Positions 33,601 through 45,139 of a stretch of 64,000 nt of DNA are shown here, piece after piece (position 1 is the first letter of the stretch; every line of letters starts with the position of its first letter). The notes beneath the pieces are model-generated. The model was not told the DNA's origin. It did not search any database and worked only from the letters and a program-made list of their open reading frames with translations. The stretch comes from Heliocidaris erythrogramma (Eukaryota; Echinodermata; Echinoidea; Camarodonta; Echinometridae): the NCBI GenBank assembly GCA_025617745.1, contig CM046854.1, positions 60,965,606 to 61,029,605 of the forward strand. Direction: 5' to 3'. Both the position numbers and the translations under genes were made by a program.

Positions 33601-36600
33601 TAGATTTAGAACTCAATATGCTCAGTAGAATTATATAAATAAAACGAACCCTAACATCATGAACATTGGGAGTAATGAATTGTTCAAATTCATGCCCCTA
33701 TAAATTATTTAATGTTATCACATTTTTTCTGCTTCTGCGCTCATTTTCCTTATAAAAATAGACTGTGTACATGCAGCTTATATCAATTACAAAATAATTC
33801 TGAAACCCTCATGCATAAATCAAGGCATCAAGCAATCAATATAACCCTTTGAAAGAAAACAGGTATATTAACAAAATTGCTTTGAGATATCAGATTGCAT
33901 CGATACGATCGACGTCCTATTACTTTCTGTCACATACTGCAGTCATTTTGCTTTAATATTTTTTTTTCGCTTTTTTTTCTTCTTCATATGTAGAGGGGGT
34001 TCAAATCATGAACTGATTCGACTGGGGGGGGGGGGGGGTGGCAGTACATGTTTTATTAAGGCTTACAACCGTACGGTATGTATGATGAGTGGTGTCAGCA
34101 TCGGGAGAAGTTGGCGATATCCGAACAGACAGAAATTTACAACTCAACGCTAACGTTTTACCTGTCACTTATTTGTTTTACGAACAAAACATGTGCTTGT
34201 AGCAGACCGATGTTATTTATCTTTTTATCGTCTGATTTATCTTACTGCTATTACAATCATGTAGGACGCTTGTAGCTTATTGTCATAATCAAACCTGTCT
34301 ATTACCAAAATCATTGGTAAAATGTTTGTTTTATTTTATTTTCTATTTGTTCTTTAAATTATTCCTGTTTTAAGTAGTTAGCAAGGTTATAAAGGGGAAA
34401 GCCACCATTCTTAGATTTAGTTTCATGAACTGGCACGCATTTTCAGTGGTTATATTCATTTTTTTTTTAAATCTGATCAAATGTGTTACCCACGCATGTA
34501 TACAGGGCCCACTATATGGAAAACTTCTCCACCACAGGACTGAATGGTACAAATCAAGCATAATTTTGAGTCAATTAATATTTGTAAGAAGTTCCACTTG
34601 TAATCTGTTAAATTAAGTATACATACAGCTGGTATTTTTTGCAAGTTAGAATATAATAAAACAGGATTCTCCACGCATCAATTCGAATGAATCGTGAGGT
34701 AGAATTAGAAATTAAGAGCTAAATAATTCTAAAATAGTATCCCAAGAGAAACTTAGGAGTACACGGTAAATTACTGGCAACCCGTATGCACAGGAAAAAT
34801 ACTGTATCTGTTAAATACTGTATTTTTACAATTATATTCCTCTTTTTACCCTTTGACTGTGGGATAAGCAGTACAATACCGTGAAAATACAGTAATTTAC
34901 TGTGCAGCGGGTTGCCAGTAATTTACTATAAATTCCTACATTCATTTTTACTGTGTACTGTACTGTACCATTCAAAAATGAATGGTTTCCAAGTACATGA
35001 AGTATCATTATTACACATCATCGCCGTTTGATTAGAGGAGGCAGAGATAATGATATCAAAAGGACTGCCTTGTCCAAGATGTCACATTCTGTTATTCCCA
35101 TTGATGGTTATTCCTTATCAAATCTTAAATACCCACAAAGTATTTGCATTTATTTTTGATAAACACGGAAGATAACAGTGTACAGCTATGGTAAATACTT
35201 GAACTTGAACCTACAGACTATCAAAAGATGCGTAGGGCAAGTATCAATCATTGTTTTGAGGTAATTAAGATAAATCAAGGATAGGCAAACATGGTGCAAA
35301 TGAATTTTAATTCAATCTAAATATTGTCACGTTCCCCCATCTTGGCTTACGGATGGCAGACAAGCATTTATCTACTACATCGTCGTGCCATAACCATGCA
35401 GATAATATAATAATAATAATAATATAATAACGTGGAGGAGGTTTACGGTTCACCATGTGTTAGTCCTGATAAGGACTGTTGGGATATTGAAATGAGGGTA
35501 GAGAATGATGAGAGAAGAGGATCTATTCTCCACCGCCGAGACTCGTCACCGCATCTACTCTTCCTCTTCCAGCCACCTTTTCTCATCTGGTTTACAGTCC
35601 TTCTAAGGACTTCACTCTCACGAAAGATAACTTCTTATACCTTGTTTCTTTCTCGACTATCAATTTCTCATTTTCTCCCCTTCTCTCATCATTCTCTACC
35701 CTCATTTCAATATCCCAACAGTCCTTATCAGGACTAACACATGGTGAACCGTAAACCTACGTTATCTACACCAATATGCAAACCTTCAAAGATCATCGAA
35801 TAATACAATAATAATAATAATAATAATAATATTAATAATAATAATATGTGTAATAATAGCTGCTTCTTATTTTTTAACAAAAATCTAAGCAAATTACGGG
35901 TATACATGTAGATCTACTTTTGTATATATCAGTAGACTCATCAACAATATTATGCCAAATAGATGTACGTATATATACAAAATAGTGGATTAAAATAGGA
36001 CCCGGTAGAGCAAGCCTGATTCCGTGTACGACGTACGGGATATTATAAGACAACATTAATTTAAAACCTATTTGATTGATTGATTCATTTATTGCAACTA
36101 AAATAAAATCATATAGTTGGCTTAGTACAATGTAACAAATATAATGTGTATACACAATATAAAAAAAAAATATATATATAACAAAGAAGTATATTGAATG
36201 AGTAAATGAATATTATAGAAATAAATGGAAAGTAAATTTTGAAGAAGAAGAAGAGACTGAAATAACCCGGCCATAAAAAGAGTGGAAAAAATACAAAAAC
36301 AAAAACAAAAAGACCCTAGAGGAAAGGGAAGACCGAATGCAAGAAGAAAAACACAACATTGACAGATTACTGTAAATGGTACAAGCACCAAGGAACAAAA
36401 CTATTTTTGCATCTGTTTGTTTTACATCTGGGTAAAGAAAACGGTTTACTTTTACGTAATACATATCTGTTGTCCTTTTTTTCCGGCAAAAGGCCATGCA
36501 ATTTATGAGTAGAACTCTGCATCAGGGTAAATAGACACGAACACATAATGTTCTCTACGATCTTTCAAGGTTTGTAAACCAAAAACATTAATTGCATCAT

Positions 36601-37132
36601 TATAGTTTAACTCTGGATCAATTATTTGTAAAGCTCGTTTCTGAACAGATTCCAGTAGATCACTTTGTTCCTTGGTTAGGTCCCCATGGAATACCTGACA
36701 AGCATACTCCAGGACAGACCTTATACAAGTTGTATAATATTTGCACAAATCACTTTTACACAGGCCAGCCCTACGAAGTTGGATCAATAAATATAACCGT
36801 TTTGCTGCTTTAGAATAAATATCGTTAACATGAGTATCCCAGTTAAGTTTATCGTTAATCCAAACACCTAATAATTTTGCTTCATGAACTTGTTCAATAT
36901 TTATAGATATAGAAGAAGAAATTAAATTATGTCGTATGAGACACAGTTCATGGAATTTACTAATTTACTAATTTACTAATTTAAAAAATAAACTCACGAA
37001 AGAATACAAAACAAAACTGAATACTTACCCACAGTCGCAAATCTCGCAAATACACGTAAATTTGGGGAATTCTATGTTGAGAATCTCAGTGTCTATCGTC
37101 CCAGCAGTTCCTATATTTCTCGAAGCAGGCAT
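27695..37132 (-). CDS. SAXO-like stabilizer of axonemal microtubules (FAM154 family), seven exons
   Basis: Exons: 37132-37029, 31440-31200, 30715-30487, 30082-29954, 29539-29311, 28952-28814, 28189-27695. All introns are GT-AG and every junction keeps phase (2, 0, 1, 1, 2, 0), giving about 521 residues. The N-terminus joins across intron 1 to CICEICDCGRHKHHHDC, the Cys/His-rich start typical of SAXO1/SAXO2. The body holds at least eight Mn-like microtubule-binding repeats, such as FDTTQRHDF, FDQRTTNKEEFRAW, FDHTTIHKMTY, FDGSTQSKRDF, DQTTNNRFFRDW and STIHKMTYKGQRP. SAXO proteins bind microtubules through these repeats in cilia, flagella and basal bodies. The C-terminus is a basic helix. Human SAXO1 has 474 residues. 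SAXO1 versus SAXO2 orthology cannot be decided here. Confidence 0.93.
31540..31552. promoter_or_regulatory. Second X-box-like site in SAXO-like intron 1
   Basis: GTTGCTTAGCAAA differs from 32343-32355 only in its last base. It lies 100 bp upstream of exon 2, where it could serve an alternative promoter or be chance. Confidence 0.3.
32343..32355. promoter_or_regulatory. X-box-like palindrome in SAXO-like intron 1
   Basis: GTTGCTTAGCAAC fits both half-sites, GTTGCT and AGCAAC, with one base between. It lies about 0.9 kb upstream of exon 2. A near copy, GTTGCTTAGCAAA, is at 31540-31552. Confidence 0.4.
34767..34925. mobile_element. Small foldback element in SAXO-like intron 1
   Basis: TAAATTACTGGCAACCCG at 34767-34784 is the exact complement of 34908-34925. 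Weaker pairing continues outward through TAGGA/TCCTA. The total is about 160 bp with no gene. Confidence 0.75.
35405..35846. repeat. (TAA)n microsatellites flanking a MITE
   Basis: TAA runs at 35407-35430 and 35806-35846 bracket the MITE at 35439-35758. The insertion may have landed in a TAA-rich region, or the runs may have arisen around it. Confidence 0.8.
35439..35758. mobile_element. MITE, 320 bp, with perfect 79-bp terminal inverted repeats
   Basis: Positions 35439-35517 and 35680-35758 are exact reverse complements. The arms begin AGGTTTACGG and contain the palindromic AGTCCTGATAAGGACT. The centre is T/C-rich and has a third copy of the AGTCCT...AAGGACT motif. Perfect long arms imply recent activity. 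No clear target duplication; ATAACGT and ACGTTAT stand in inverted order outside the ends. Confidence 0.92.
36060..36967 (-). mobile_element. 5'-truncated L2/CR1-like LINE in SAXO-like intron 1
   Basis: On the minus strand, codons from about 36960 to 36503 give HEAKLLGVWINDKLNW, then K-AAKRLYLLIQLRRAGL, then TTCIRSVLEYACQVFH and LLESVQKRALQII, the standard C-terminal part of a LINE reverse transcriptase ORF. About 430 bp of 3' UTR follows, ending in AATC tandem units at 36060-36085. Only the last fifth of the element is here, the usual result of incomplete reverse transcription. It is in the same orientation as the host gene. Confidence 0.85.
37029..37132 (-). CDS. SAXO-like exon 1 (start codon and Cys-rich motif)
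   Basis: This 104-bp exon encodes 34 residues from ATG at 37132 and ends within a glycine codon before GTAAGT. The last residues are CICEICDC, and the first bases of exon 2 complete GRHKHHHDC. The first intron is 5.6 kb and TE-filled, so automated annotation could easily miss this exon. Confidence 0.9.
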
Positions 37133-37229
37133 TTTGATAACGATTCAGTTGTATTTTTCTACAAGAAATGGAGTACAATTGAATTACACCACTCCAAAGT
37201 TACGAAATGTTTCCTTTCTGAATCATGCT

Positions 37230-37243
37230 GTTGCCATAGTAAT
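37230..37243. promoter_or_regulatory. X-box (RFX site) about 100 bp upstream of the SAXO-like ATG
   Basis: GTTGCCATAGTAAT fits the X-box consensus GTNRCC-N(0-3)-RGYAAC with a perfect first half-site, a two-base spacer and a 5/6 second half-site. RFX factors drive ciliary genes through X-boxes usually within a few hundred bases of the start, so both position and gene class fit. Confidence 0.6.
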
Positions 37244-38540
37244 TTATAATGGGACGTCCCGAACAAGATCCTACTGTCCCGGCCCCGCGTGGAGTGCTGG
37301 TATTTGAGCCGTTCTCTGGCGGAGATTTAGCGATGAAGGCCGGGTCAAAACTCGTACACGTCCCACTCGCAAGTTCCAACAAAATCTCTTCTTTTTGATC
37401 CTATAACGGCAACAATTGGGATTACGGCATCAAAATCAAATTTCTATGTCAGTTGAAGTCAAAATTGTATTCTTATGCGGTATAAAAGATGCTATTTTGA
37501 AGTCATTGGTATAACTTTTAAGAAGTATTATGGAGAAACATATATATGTTTCTCGGGTGACTATTATGTTCGCGGTCGAGTGTTGTGTATAACAAGCGAT
37601 TGAATCGCTTTTGATACGCCTTGCACGCGGTTACTACCAACAGCGATAATAGAGCACGACCTGTGCCCTATTGTATGCGTTGTGTAGGACGGTTGCTAAG
37701 GCCGCTAAGTGGGGTCATAAATATTCATGAGGCGGCCCGATAGACGAGACGAACGATCGTGTTAGCGAGAGGGCAGTCATTGGCGCATGACAAAGCTGTT
37801 TAGAAACGGAGACTTTTGCTTTCAACACCTTAAAGAATTATCTCTGAAGCAACTATTTTCCCTGTATATACAAACTATGGGTTTTTATTTTCTATCTGAA
37901 AAGACCAATTTACTGTGGGTGTGAATGGGGTAATTTTGTCCCGAAGGCAGTTGACCATTTTTGTCTCGACGGTTAGTATAGGTTGGTCTGTAAAGTAACC
38001 GTCTGGGGGTAATTTTCTGAAGGATCGTCATCCGGGTCTTAATTGTCCGGGTGGAATAGTCCAGGGGGCAAGTTGTCCAGAGAGCTTTAACGTATATAAC
38101 TGTATAGTGTTTCAGGTCAATACAATTAATGGAAGATAATAAATTCCATGAATGAAATCAATCGACGTGGACCTTGTTGAAACAAGCTAATTAAAATAAA
38201 AACACCGGATCACCTGGTAAACAACACGTCCCTATTTTGATCAACAATTTAACAAAGGGCGCGCTGCGGTTTCTTCTTACTTCGTCTTTCAACAATCACT
38301 GAATGGCTTATCGATTTGGATCTATGACTGGAGGAAACCGATATTAACTCTTGGTAGTCTAGAGTGAAAATACTTTTTTTTTTATTCAACGATACGCAGC
38401 CTTCCATTCATAATTTAAACGAATATTTTTTTTTAATGGACATAATGTAGATAAATATTTGTGCACGTAAATAACTGTTTTCAAATTATTTGTCTTTCTG
38501 ATCATTCTCGACAAAATGAGGTCACCCAGAAGAAAGGGGG
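37244..38540. other. Region upstream of the SAXO-like gene
   Basis: No coding region seen. The stretch 37920-38090 contains recurrent TTGTCC/GGGGGTAA pieces of an old interspersed repeat. The first few hundred bases probably carry the promoter, including the X-box described separately. GTTGCTAAGG at 37691 resembles half an X-box. Confidence 0.45.
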
Positions 38541-38619
38541 GGGGGAGGGGTGTAGCTGTTGCGAAATTCTTGGGCAAACTTTTGTCACTCAGAATTCAAA
38601 ACTTGTAACAACCTACCCC

Positions 38620-39535
38620 CACACCCCCCCCCCCCCCCCCTTAGTACAAAGCAAGGATGACAAGAAACTTTTACATTTCCTTCCCTCTCCCACATTAATT
38701 TTTCTCCATATCTCTTTCCCTCTGTCCCTCCCTATGTCGTTGTATTTGTCACTACATTTGTCTCTTATACCTCTCCTTACCCCCTTACACTAACTACCCT
38801 CTATCACCATCTCCCTCCGTCCCCCTTTCTCATTCCGATTCCCTCTCCCTATTACCGTCAGTCACTCCCCCCCCCCCCCCCCCCTCTCACTACACCCGTT
38901 TTCTCTCCCTCGTTCTCTATGTATCCATCTTATCTCACCACCTCCCTCTTACACTACCCCCTCTCTCTCACACACACACACTACTCACTTTCTCTCCCTC
39001 CCCTCTTATATTACCTCACCCTCTCCCTCTTTATATAAGCACCCCCTCTTTCTCCCCTCCATCTCATATCCCACCTTCCCTATCCTTCTCACAAGTTCAA
39101 GCTCTCTCTCAGCACACCCCCCCCCCCCCGCCCCACTTTCTCTCCCTCCCCTCTCACATTACTTCACCCTCTCTATATAAGCACCCCTCTTCCTCACTAT
39201 ATCCCACCCTCTCTCAGCACCCCCTACTCACTTTCTCTCCCTCCCTCTCACATTACTTTACCCTCTCCCTCTCTCTCGCTCTCGCTCTCTCAACACCCCT
39301 CCCCCTCACTACTCATTTTCTTTCCCTCCCCTCTCACATTACCTCACCCCCTCCCTCTCTAAGCATTATCATCTTTCCCTCCTTCTCACTACAATGGAAC
39401 ACTATTAGTGTTCCTTGGTCCCAAGTGGTTTGTTATAACGAGGTTCCACACTCTCCACCCTTCTCACAAGCTCAACCCCCCCCCCCCCCCCCATCTCTCT
39501 CCCTCTCTCTCTCTCTCCCTCTCGTAGCCAGTGTA
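38620..39535. repeat. Polypyrimidine minisatellite, ~0.9 kb
   Basis: The plus strand is almost purely C and T with sparse A/G. Units close to CTCACTTTCTCTCCCTCCCC followed by TCTCACATTACCTCACCC recur at about 38990, 39130, 39230 and 39310. Poly-C runs punctuate it at 38867-38884, 39117-39130 and 39477-39492. Mirror-symmetric purine-pyrimidine tracts of this length can form triplex (H-) DNA. Confidence 0.85.
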
Positions 39536-41340
39536 TCTCCTCTCCTGTTGAACGCATGGGTTTATGGAAAACTCTACTTTGAGAGTACCGTGGTCAAATC
39601 ATTCTCAATCATTTCATCACGCAGTAAATGAATCTTGTAGAAACTCAAATCACACAGAAAGGTACACACAATTCAGACTTCCTTTGCTCTTCGCCATGAT
39701 CAAATATGGCAGCAAAATTCATTTGGCTAATGAAGTTAATTTGTGTGATTATTTTGAGAATTTTATTCCCATCATTGCCAGAACTCAACATCACCTTTAA
39801 CCGAAAACACAACAATGCGGCTAAATACAACATATAATTTCATAATAAAGTTTATTCTGCATTAAAAAAAAAAAATACTCAAGTTTTTAATGCCAACACT
39901 TCATGCAACTAGAAAATTAGATTAAAAAAAAAAGACAAAAATACAATATCATCTACTCGAACTTGAACAACAACAAAAAGTTAAGAAATAATACTGCCAA
40001 GTACATAACTCTGGCAAAATGATTTATATCTTCCTCCAAGGCGGAGGAATCCGAAACATACTTGGATGCGCAAGCCAAAATATGGAAAACAAATCTTTTC
40101 AATTGGACAACCATAAATGGCTGACCATTACAGTAATGTTATAACATGAGATGTAAGTCAATACAAAAACTACAACACAGAATCACTGGCAGGATCGACC
40201 AGCAATCCACCCACAGTCGCATCAGAACTGAGAATTCATTTCACCGAGTATCAAAAAGTAACTTGAGAAGTCAGAATCTGAGAAAGAACAAAAAAACTTT
40301 CATAAGAATGTGGACTTAACAGCGCACAAAATAGAGTTCACTGTCCTTCTTTCACAAAATAGAATCGACCAATCAAATCATTGTTTTCGAAATTGTTGAA
40401 AAACCAATTAGTAAAACAAGGTCCTCATTTTTATAGCTAATGCTCAGTTCAATCTATACAACTTGAGCACATAAGGATTACAAAATACAAAACAATAAGG
40501 TAATTTTGCCATTATTTTCTTTACTCAGTTTACAAAATGAATACATAAAAACAATACAAAGAGGCAAATTTCCTTTAATATTTGCCTGAAACATTGCAAT
40601 GTGCAATTTCATGCAGTTTATACAGGTGCACCATTACACCAATTTCACTTTTATTTCACAAAAAATAAAAGTCACCTTGACTAAGTAAGATCTAGGTATA
40701 ACCCAAACAAGTTACAATAAAATTCAACATTAATTAATAGAATAGTCACTCTTTCATAAAGAAAAAAAATCAAGAACTCCAAAATCCTAGATTAAAAAAC
40801 TGCATCAACCTAATCAATCAACGATTCACTACACTGCAAGTTTGTTGGGTAAAAATATCGTTGGGCAATCACTTTTCTAATTTGTTGGTTAAAAAAAACG
40901 CCTATTGGTCAAACAAAGTCATTACCCAACACGAGTTGGGCAGGGTTGACCAAATTATTGGTTACATTGGGGGTCTGTGGTGCGCTGGTTGAAGTTTTGC
41001 CCAACAAGTTGTTCATTTCTCCCGGATCTTTTGTCACGTGCTTTCTGAAACTAGCCTTATTTACGGCTTCTATTTATGCTGAGCATTATTCACATCTTGT
41101 TCATAAATTAAAAAAAAAAATAAAATAAAAAGTGTGAAAATGTACGGTACTTCCAGGCTCAGAGGCTGTCAACAACATTTAGTTTTCTCCTCGTGCAGCA
41201 AATTTTCGGCTCCCTTTGTTTGTTTTGTTTTGTCTGTTTTCTTCTCGAATTCTTTGGACGAGACTAAACTGTAAACAAATGCCCAATGTTGTTGGTCATA
41301 TTACCCGCCGCGCCCGTATGGCAAGCCGTTTTAACATTTA
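39536..41340. other. Non-coding intergenic stretch
   Basis: AT-rich, with no gene found. Between 40838 and 40990, copies of GTTGGGTAA and GTTGGGCA in both orientations suggest a small foldback element. Confidence 0.5.
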
Positions 41341-41347
41341 TTCATAT

Positions 41348-41520
41348 TTCTTGATATCAAGAATTCGAATTCTTGATATCAAGAATTCATTATGTATTCT
41401 TGCTCAAGAGTTGAGCAAGAATTCAAAATAAATCCTTGCTCAACTCTTGAGCAAGAATTCAGAATGAATTCTTGCGATACATTGACTTTCGACACAGAGC
41501 TGAATTCTTGCTCAAGAGTT
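41348..41520. repeat. Cluster of nested perfect palindromes
   Basis: Positions 41348-41385 form a 38-bp perfect palindrome centred on TTCGAA, built from two copies of the 16-mer TTCTTGATATCAAGAA. Two more inverted repeats follow: TTGCTCAA-GAG-TTGAGCAA at about 41401-41419 and TTGCTCAA-CTC-TTGAGCAA at about 41437-41455. These are reverse complements of each other and are linked by GAATTC. A further GAATTCTTGCTCAAGAG is at about 41503-41519. Confidence 0.9.
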
Positions 41521-41819
41521 CGTCGGTTGGCGGCCAGTAAAACGGCACTAATGACAATTTTGGTCAAAATTTTCGATTTTCAGGTTTTTGCATATTCGGA
41601 TTGAGCTTTTTAAGACGCGTCTTTTGATGTATTGCACGTCACTTAAAAACAATTATTTTTAACATAAAATGCAATTGTTAAAAGGCACTAATGTTCTACT
41701 TTTGAATTTCTTTCCCGCGAAAAGGGCACTAAAGCCGTGTGCGCATGCGCATAAATTTGTGCCCTTTTACAAATTTCGGGAAATTGTGAATTGAGCCAAG
41801 AAAAAAGGCCGTAGAGCCT

Positions 41820-41887
41820 TGGACTTTTTGGAGGTCGTCTGCCGACGGGCTGCCGACTCAGTGTTACGTCTGAATATTCGGCAAATG
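41820..41887 (+). other. Candidate non-coding first exon of locus A
   Basis: A GC-richer patch ends AAATG|GTAAGTTT, a strong donor. It lies upstream of the tandem exons at 44-45.6 kb. A second strong donor, AAACT|GTAAGTAT, is at 43361. Which one is used, if either, cannot be told without transcripts. Confidence 0.3.
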
Positions 41888-42149
41888 GTAAGTTTAAAAC
41901 TTTTTTTATGAGTTTATTAAACAACATTTATACTTACCCTTCAAAAAGATTTTTTTCTTCTTCTTTATGCGATAATTGTAATACCGTACCGATATTATGT
42001 CATTTTCATATCGGTTTTATTAGACCAGTCCCATATATTGTAGTTTGTGTTTGATGATTTCGCTCTATGACTGCCCGTAAAAGATCTGAAGATTGAGAGA
42101 TAGCATGCTCATTTTGCACACAATAGCACACTCTACATGCTTACATGGG

Positions 42150-42525
42150 CGTGCCACACCTACAGGCAACATTAGATCTTTCAACTTTCTGGTCAAAATA
42201 AATAGTTTTCAAAATCAATTGTATATATTACTTGTTACTGTTAGGGATATTGATAAGCTGATAAGTAGGTATTAAGTTATTATCAATTGTAGCCATCAAT
42301 AGTTTGTGAAATTTAAAGCATATTTTATGTACTTTCATGAATGTCAGCCAACAACAATTTGCTGATGAGAAATTAAAAAAAAAATCACTTTTGAGAAGTT
42401 TTTGTTGGCCTACTACCACCTAGTCTAGATTTTAGAAGGATGGTTTTGTGATTCACCTTTCTGTTGGTGAACTCAAGTGACATTTTAATTTTTAAACTTT
42501 TTATATCCACTTGGCTTAGGTTTTG
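42150..42525 (+). repeat. Locus-A copy of a segmental duplication
   Basis: Matches 54864-55215 in order and orientation, from CAACATTAGATCTTTCAACT through TATCCACTTGG, with small indels. Each copy lies upstream of a module exon (45925 and 55601), so the exon and its flank were duplicated together. Confidence 0.85.
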
Positions 42526-42939
42526 TACACAATACAATACAATACAATACAATAAGCATTTAGTACGCCCTTCCCATAAGGCTCGGAGCGTTTACAAAAT
42601 ATTTAAATTATAGAACACATTATAATTTGTTTATAAACACAAATCAGAAAACTCTTCAATCGTCCATGTGGGAACTACCAGGTGGTTTTATGGAGACAAA
42701 ATGTAATGAATGTACCCGTTACAAAGTTTGATAGCGGATTTAAAATAAATATGATTTCACAGCTTTTTTAAAGGTCTTTATGGATGCTGACTGTCTAATG
42801 GTCAAGGGGAGATTATACACAGTGGCATTGGAAATGTTCCTAGACTGTGGGCGTGCCTTACCCGCGTTACTCAACTTTGAGGCAGACGAATTGCCAATTT
42901 CAAAAAGCATATCACGAAAGCGGGGAGGAAGGACAGAAC

Positions 42940-43285
42940 GTCCCTCTTTTCACGAAGTGACAGATAATGATTTTTTTCGACAATTTTTAGTTTTCTATTG
43001 TTTACATATATAAGCATCTTACATCCATATCTTTCACCTCCCCAAAAAATGAAAATCAATTCTATCTCAATACGTCACTATGACGTCATCCGTCGTGTAA
43101 AAACAGCGCTAGATCCAATTTCACCCTTTCACGAAGTGACAGATTTTGTTCTGTCACTTCGTGAAGTGTTGTATTCCGTCGCGCGCAGCTTTTGCGCTTT
43201 TCACGAAGTGACAGATTTAGTTTTGTCACTTCGTGAAGTGTTTTATTCTGTCGCGCGCAGCTTTTGCGCTTTTCACGAAGTGACA
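42940..43285. repeat. TTCACGAAGTGACA foldback array 1
   Basis: Five copies of the motif and two of its complement occur here. From 43128 a ~76-bp unit is present twice: TTCACGAAGTGACAG, a short spacer, CTGTCACTTCGTGAA, then GTCGCGCGCAGCTTTTGCGC. Each unit can form a hairpin with a 14-15-bp stem. Frames on both strands repeat FHEVTD/SLREK because of this structure and are not genes. Confidence 0.88.
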
Positions 43286-43289
43286 TTAC

Positions 43290-44155
43290 AATACGCACTA
43301 GACTAGATCTAGTCTGGAGTCTGGTTTAAGAGGACAAATCTTGATAAGAAGTCATAAACTGTAAGTATTTCGGTATCAAATCAGATATAAAAACTAATTT
43401 TACATCTGAATTTAAAGAGTATATGAATTGTTTCAAACATTCCAAATCTAAAATGTGGAGGTTTATCGTTTAAAAGAAGACTGACAGTGAAGTATTAGTC
43501 ATTGCACCACGTACTTAATTTTATGTTAGCAATAAACATTTTACTGTCTAAAACTAACCGACGTTACATTAATTGGAGACCGGGTCCTAACGTATAACTT
43601 AACTCTGTTTGGATCTTGTTTTGGCTAGGAAATGTTCATTAATATATATGTTAGGGACATGCTTTTAGTGGGAACAGAAAGGCCTAAATATATTAAGTAA
43701 ATTCTGAGGAGGCTCATATAAGTCTAACTAAGACAAGTAAGAGTAAGACTGAGTTTTGATCTACCTTAGATATCGACCAGCATCTAAAATCTAGATCTAA
43801 GTCTAGACTAGGACTAGGTCTAGCTTGAACGTTTTAATCTGACCTAGACTAGACTCAGTCCTAGACTACATTTTGTCTAGATATCTACCCATCCATAGAC
43901 GTGATTTAATAATATTATATTTAGATTCTAAATAATAGAGATTCCTCATGTTGATTATCTCACTTCAACTGCACTAGATATTTCTATGTACACTGTAGGC
44001 CTATATTGGAGCTTTTGTTTTACACATTGGAAGCATCACCTATGGATATGATATCCAGAAAGCAAAACAAGAATTGCAAATCTAATTAGCCTGTTTTCGA
44101 AAATATGGTAGAGACTAGACCATTATCTATTTTTTATTCTTATGTATTTTGTCCT
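43290..44155. other. Non-coding stretch with CTAGA-rich palindromes
   Basis: Between 43785 and 43880, CTAGATC, TCTAGACTA and CTAGGTCTAG recur. The rest is AT-rich. The piece 43573-43625 matches the upstream parts of tandem exon copies 2 and 3 (GGAGAC-GGG-CCTAA-GTATAACTTAA). Confidence 0.5.
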
Positions 44156-44159
44156 TCAG

Positions 44160-44229
44160 ATGAACTAGATCTACAAGAAGTTCCTGTGGATTAGGAACCA
44201 GTCATGCCGCATGGAAGGAGTGAATCCAA
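44160..44229 (+). other. Tandem small exon, copy 1 (stops in all frames)
   Basis: Bounded by TCCTTCAG and GTGAGA, 70 bp. Begins ATGAACTAGATCTACAAG like copies 2 and 3. All three frames hit a stop, so if spliced it is untranslated or a poison exon. Confidence 0.5.
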
Positions 44230-45139
44230 GTGAGAATAACAACGTAATAATTCATACCCTTTAACATTGGTTATTGTTCTGATGAGTGAATGATAGATTT
44301 GATGATCACACTTGGGTATTACTGTGATGTATTAAGTTGGGACCCGAATATTAATGTTAATTTGGGTTTAATTTCATTTCCATAACAATATAAACACTGA
44401 GATTTCTTTCTTTTTGGCTGTCCTTAATTAGTCAATTATTTCGTGGAATGTTAGAATTTTTGCTGGAAACCTGGTGGAATCTATTTTATTAAATGCTATT
44501 AATGAAAACAAAGTGCTTGTGATCAGTATTGATGACTAATGTTGGAGATAAGTCTGGGAAAGCCTTGAAAATGAAAATCCCTATATTTATTTTGTTTTGC
44601 AAATGAGATGAAACCAGAAATATGATTTTGCATATAACAGTGGAAGGTATGAAACCAATGACTGAGTGCCAACACAAATCTTTCATTTTACGAGAAAAAT
44701 GCATAATTGAAATTTTGTTTTTGGGTATGAATAATTTTGTTGTTAACTGTGTATCAAACCATAAGAGCTAGTAGATTAGCCTCTTTTTTATTATTGGGTG
44801 AGGAATTATGTATTGAACTAAAATGGTGAAGATAATTTAATTTTAATTGAGAAAATTATTTTGTTGTTATTATTGTATACTAAGTAGTCTACTATTTTTG
44901 GAAGATATTACCGGTGTGGGTGTTGCTGTTTTTTTTTTTTTTTTTGGGGGGGGGGGGGGGGGTTGTGTTGTTGTTTTTACTAAGTGGAGACAGGGCCCTA
45001 AGGTATAACTTAACTCTGTTTGGATCTTGTCATTTTTTGTTTAGCATTTTTATGAAAACATGGTCTGGACTAGATTATTATCTTGTCGAACCATACCTAA
45101 ATTTAAAGTATTTGTATTCTTATGTATTTTTTCCTTCAG

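Larger units (their letters stand above)
31441..34760. other. SAXO-like intron 1, exon 2-proximal part
   Basis: AT-rich intronic sequence without coding motifs. It contains poly-G at 34026-34038 and poly-A/T runs. The short frames on either strand have no recognisable domain. The two X-box-like sites are the only features of note. Confidence 0.6.

Noticed and set aside
43086-43306. Mirror-like proteins (FHEVTD / SLREK) on both strands
   Set aside because: They result from the palindromic TTCACGAAGTGACA array.
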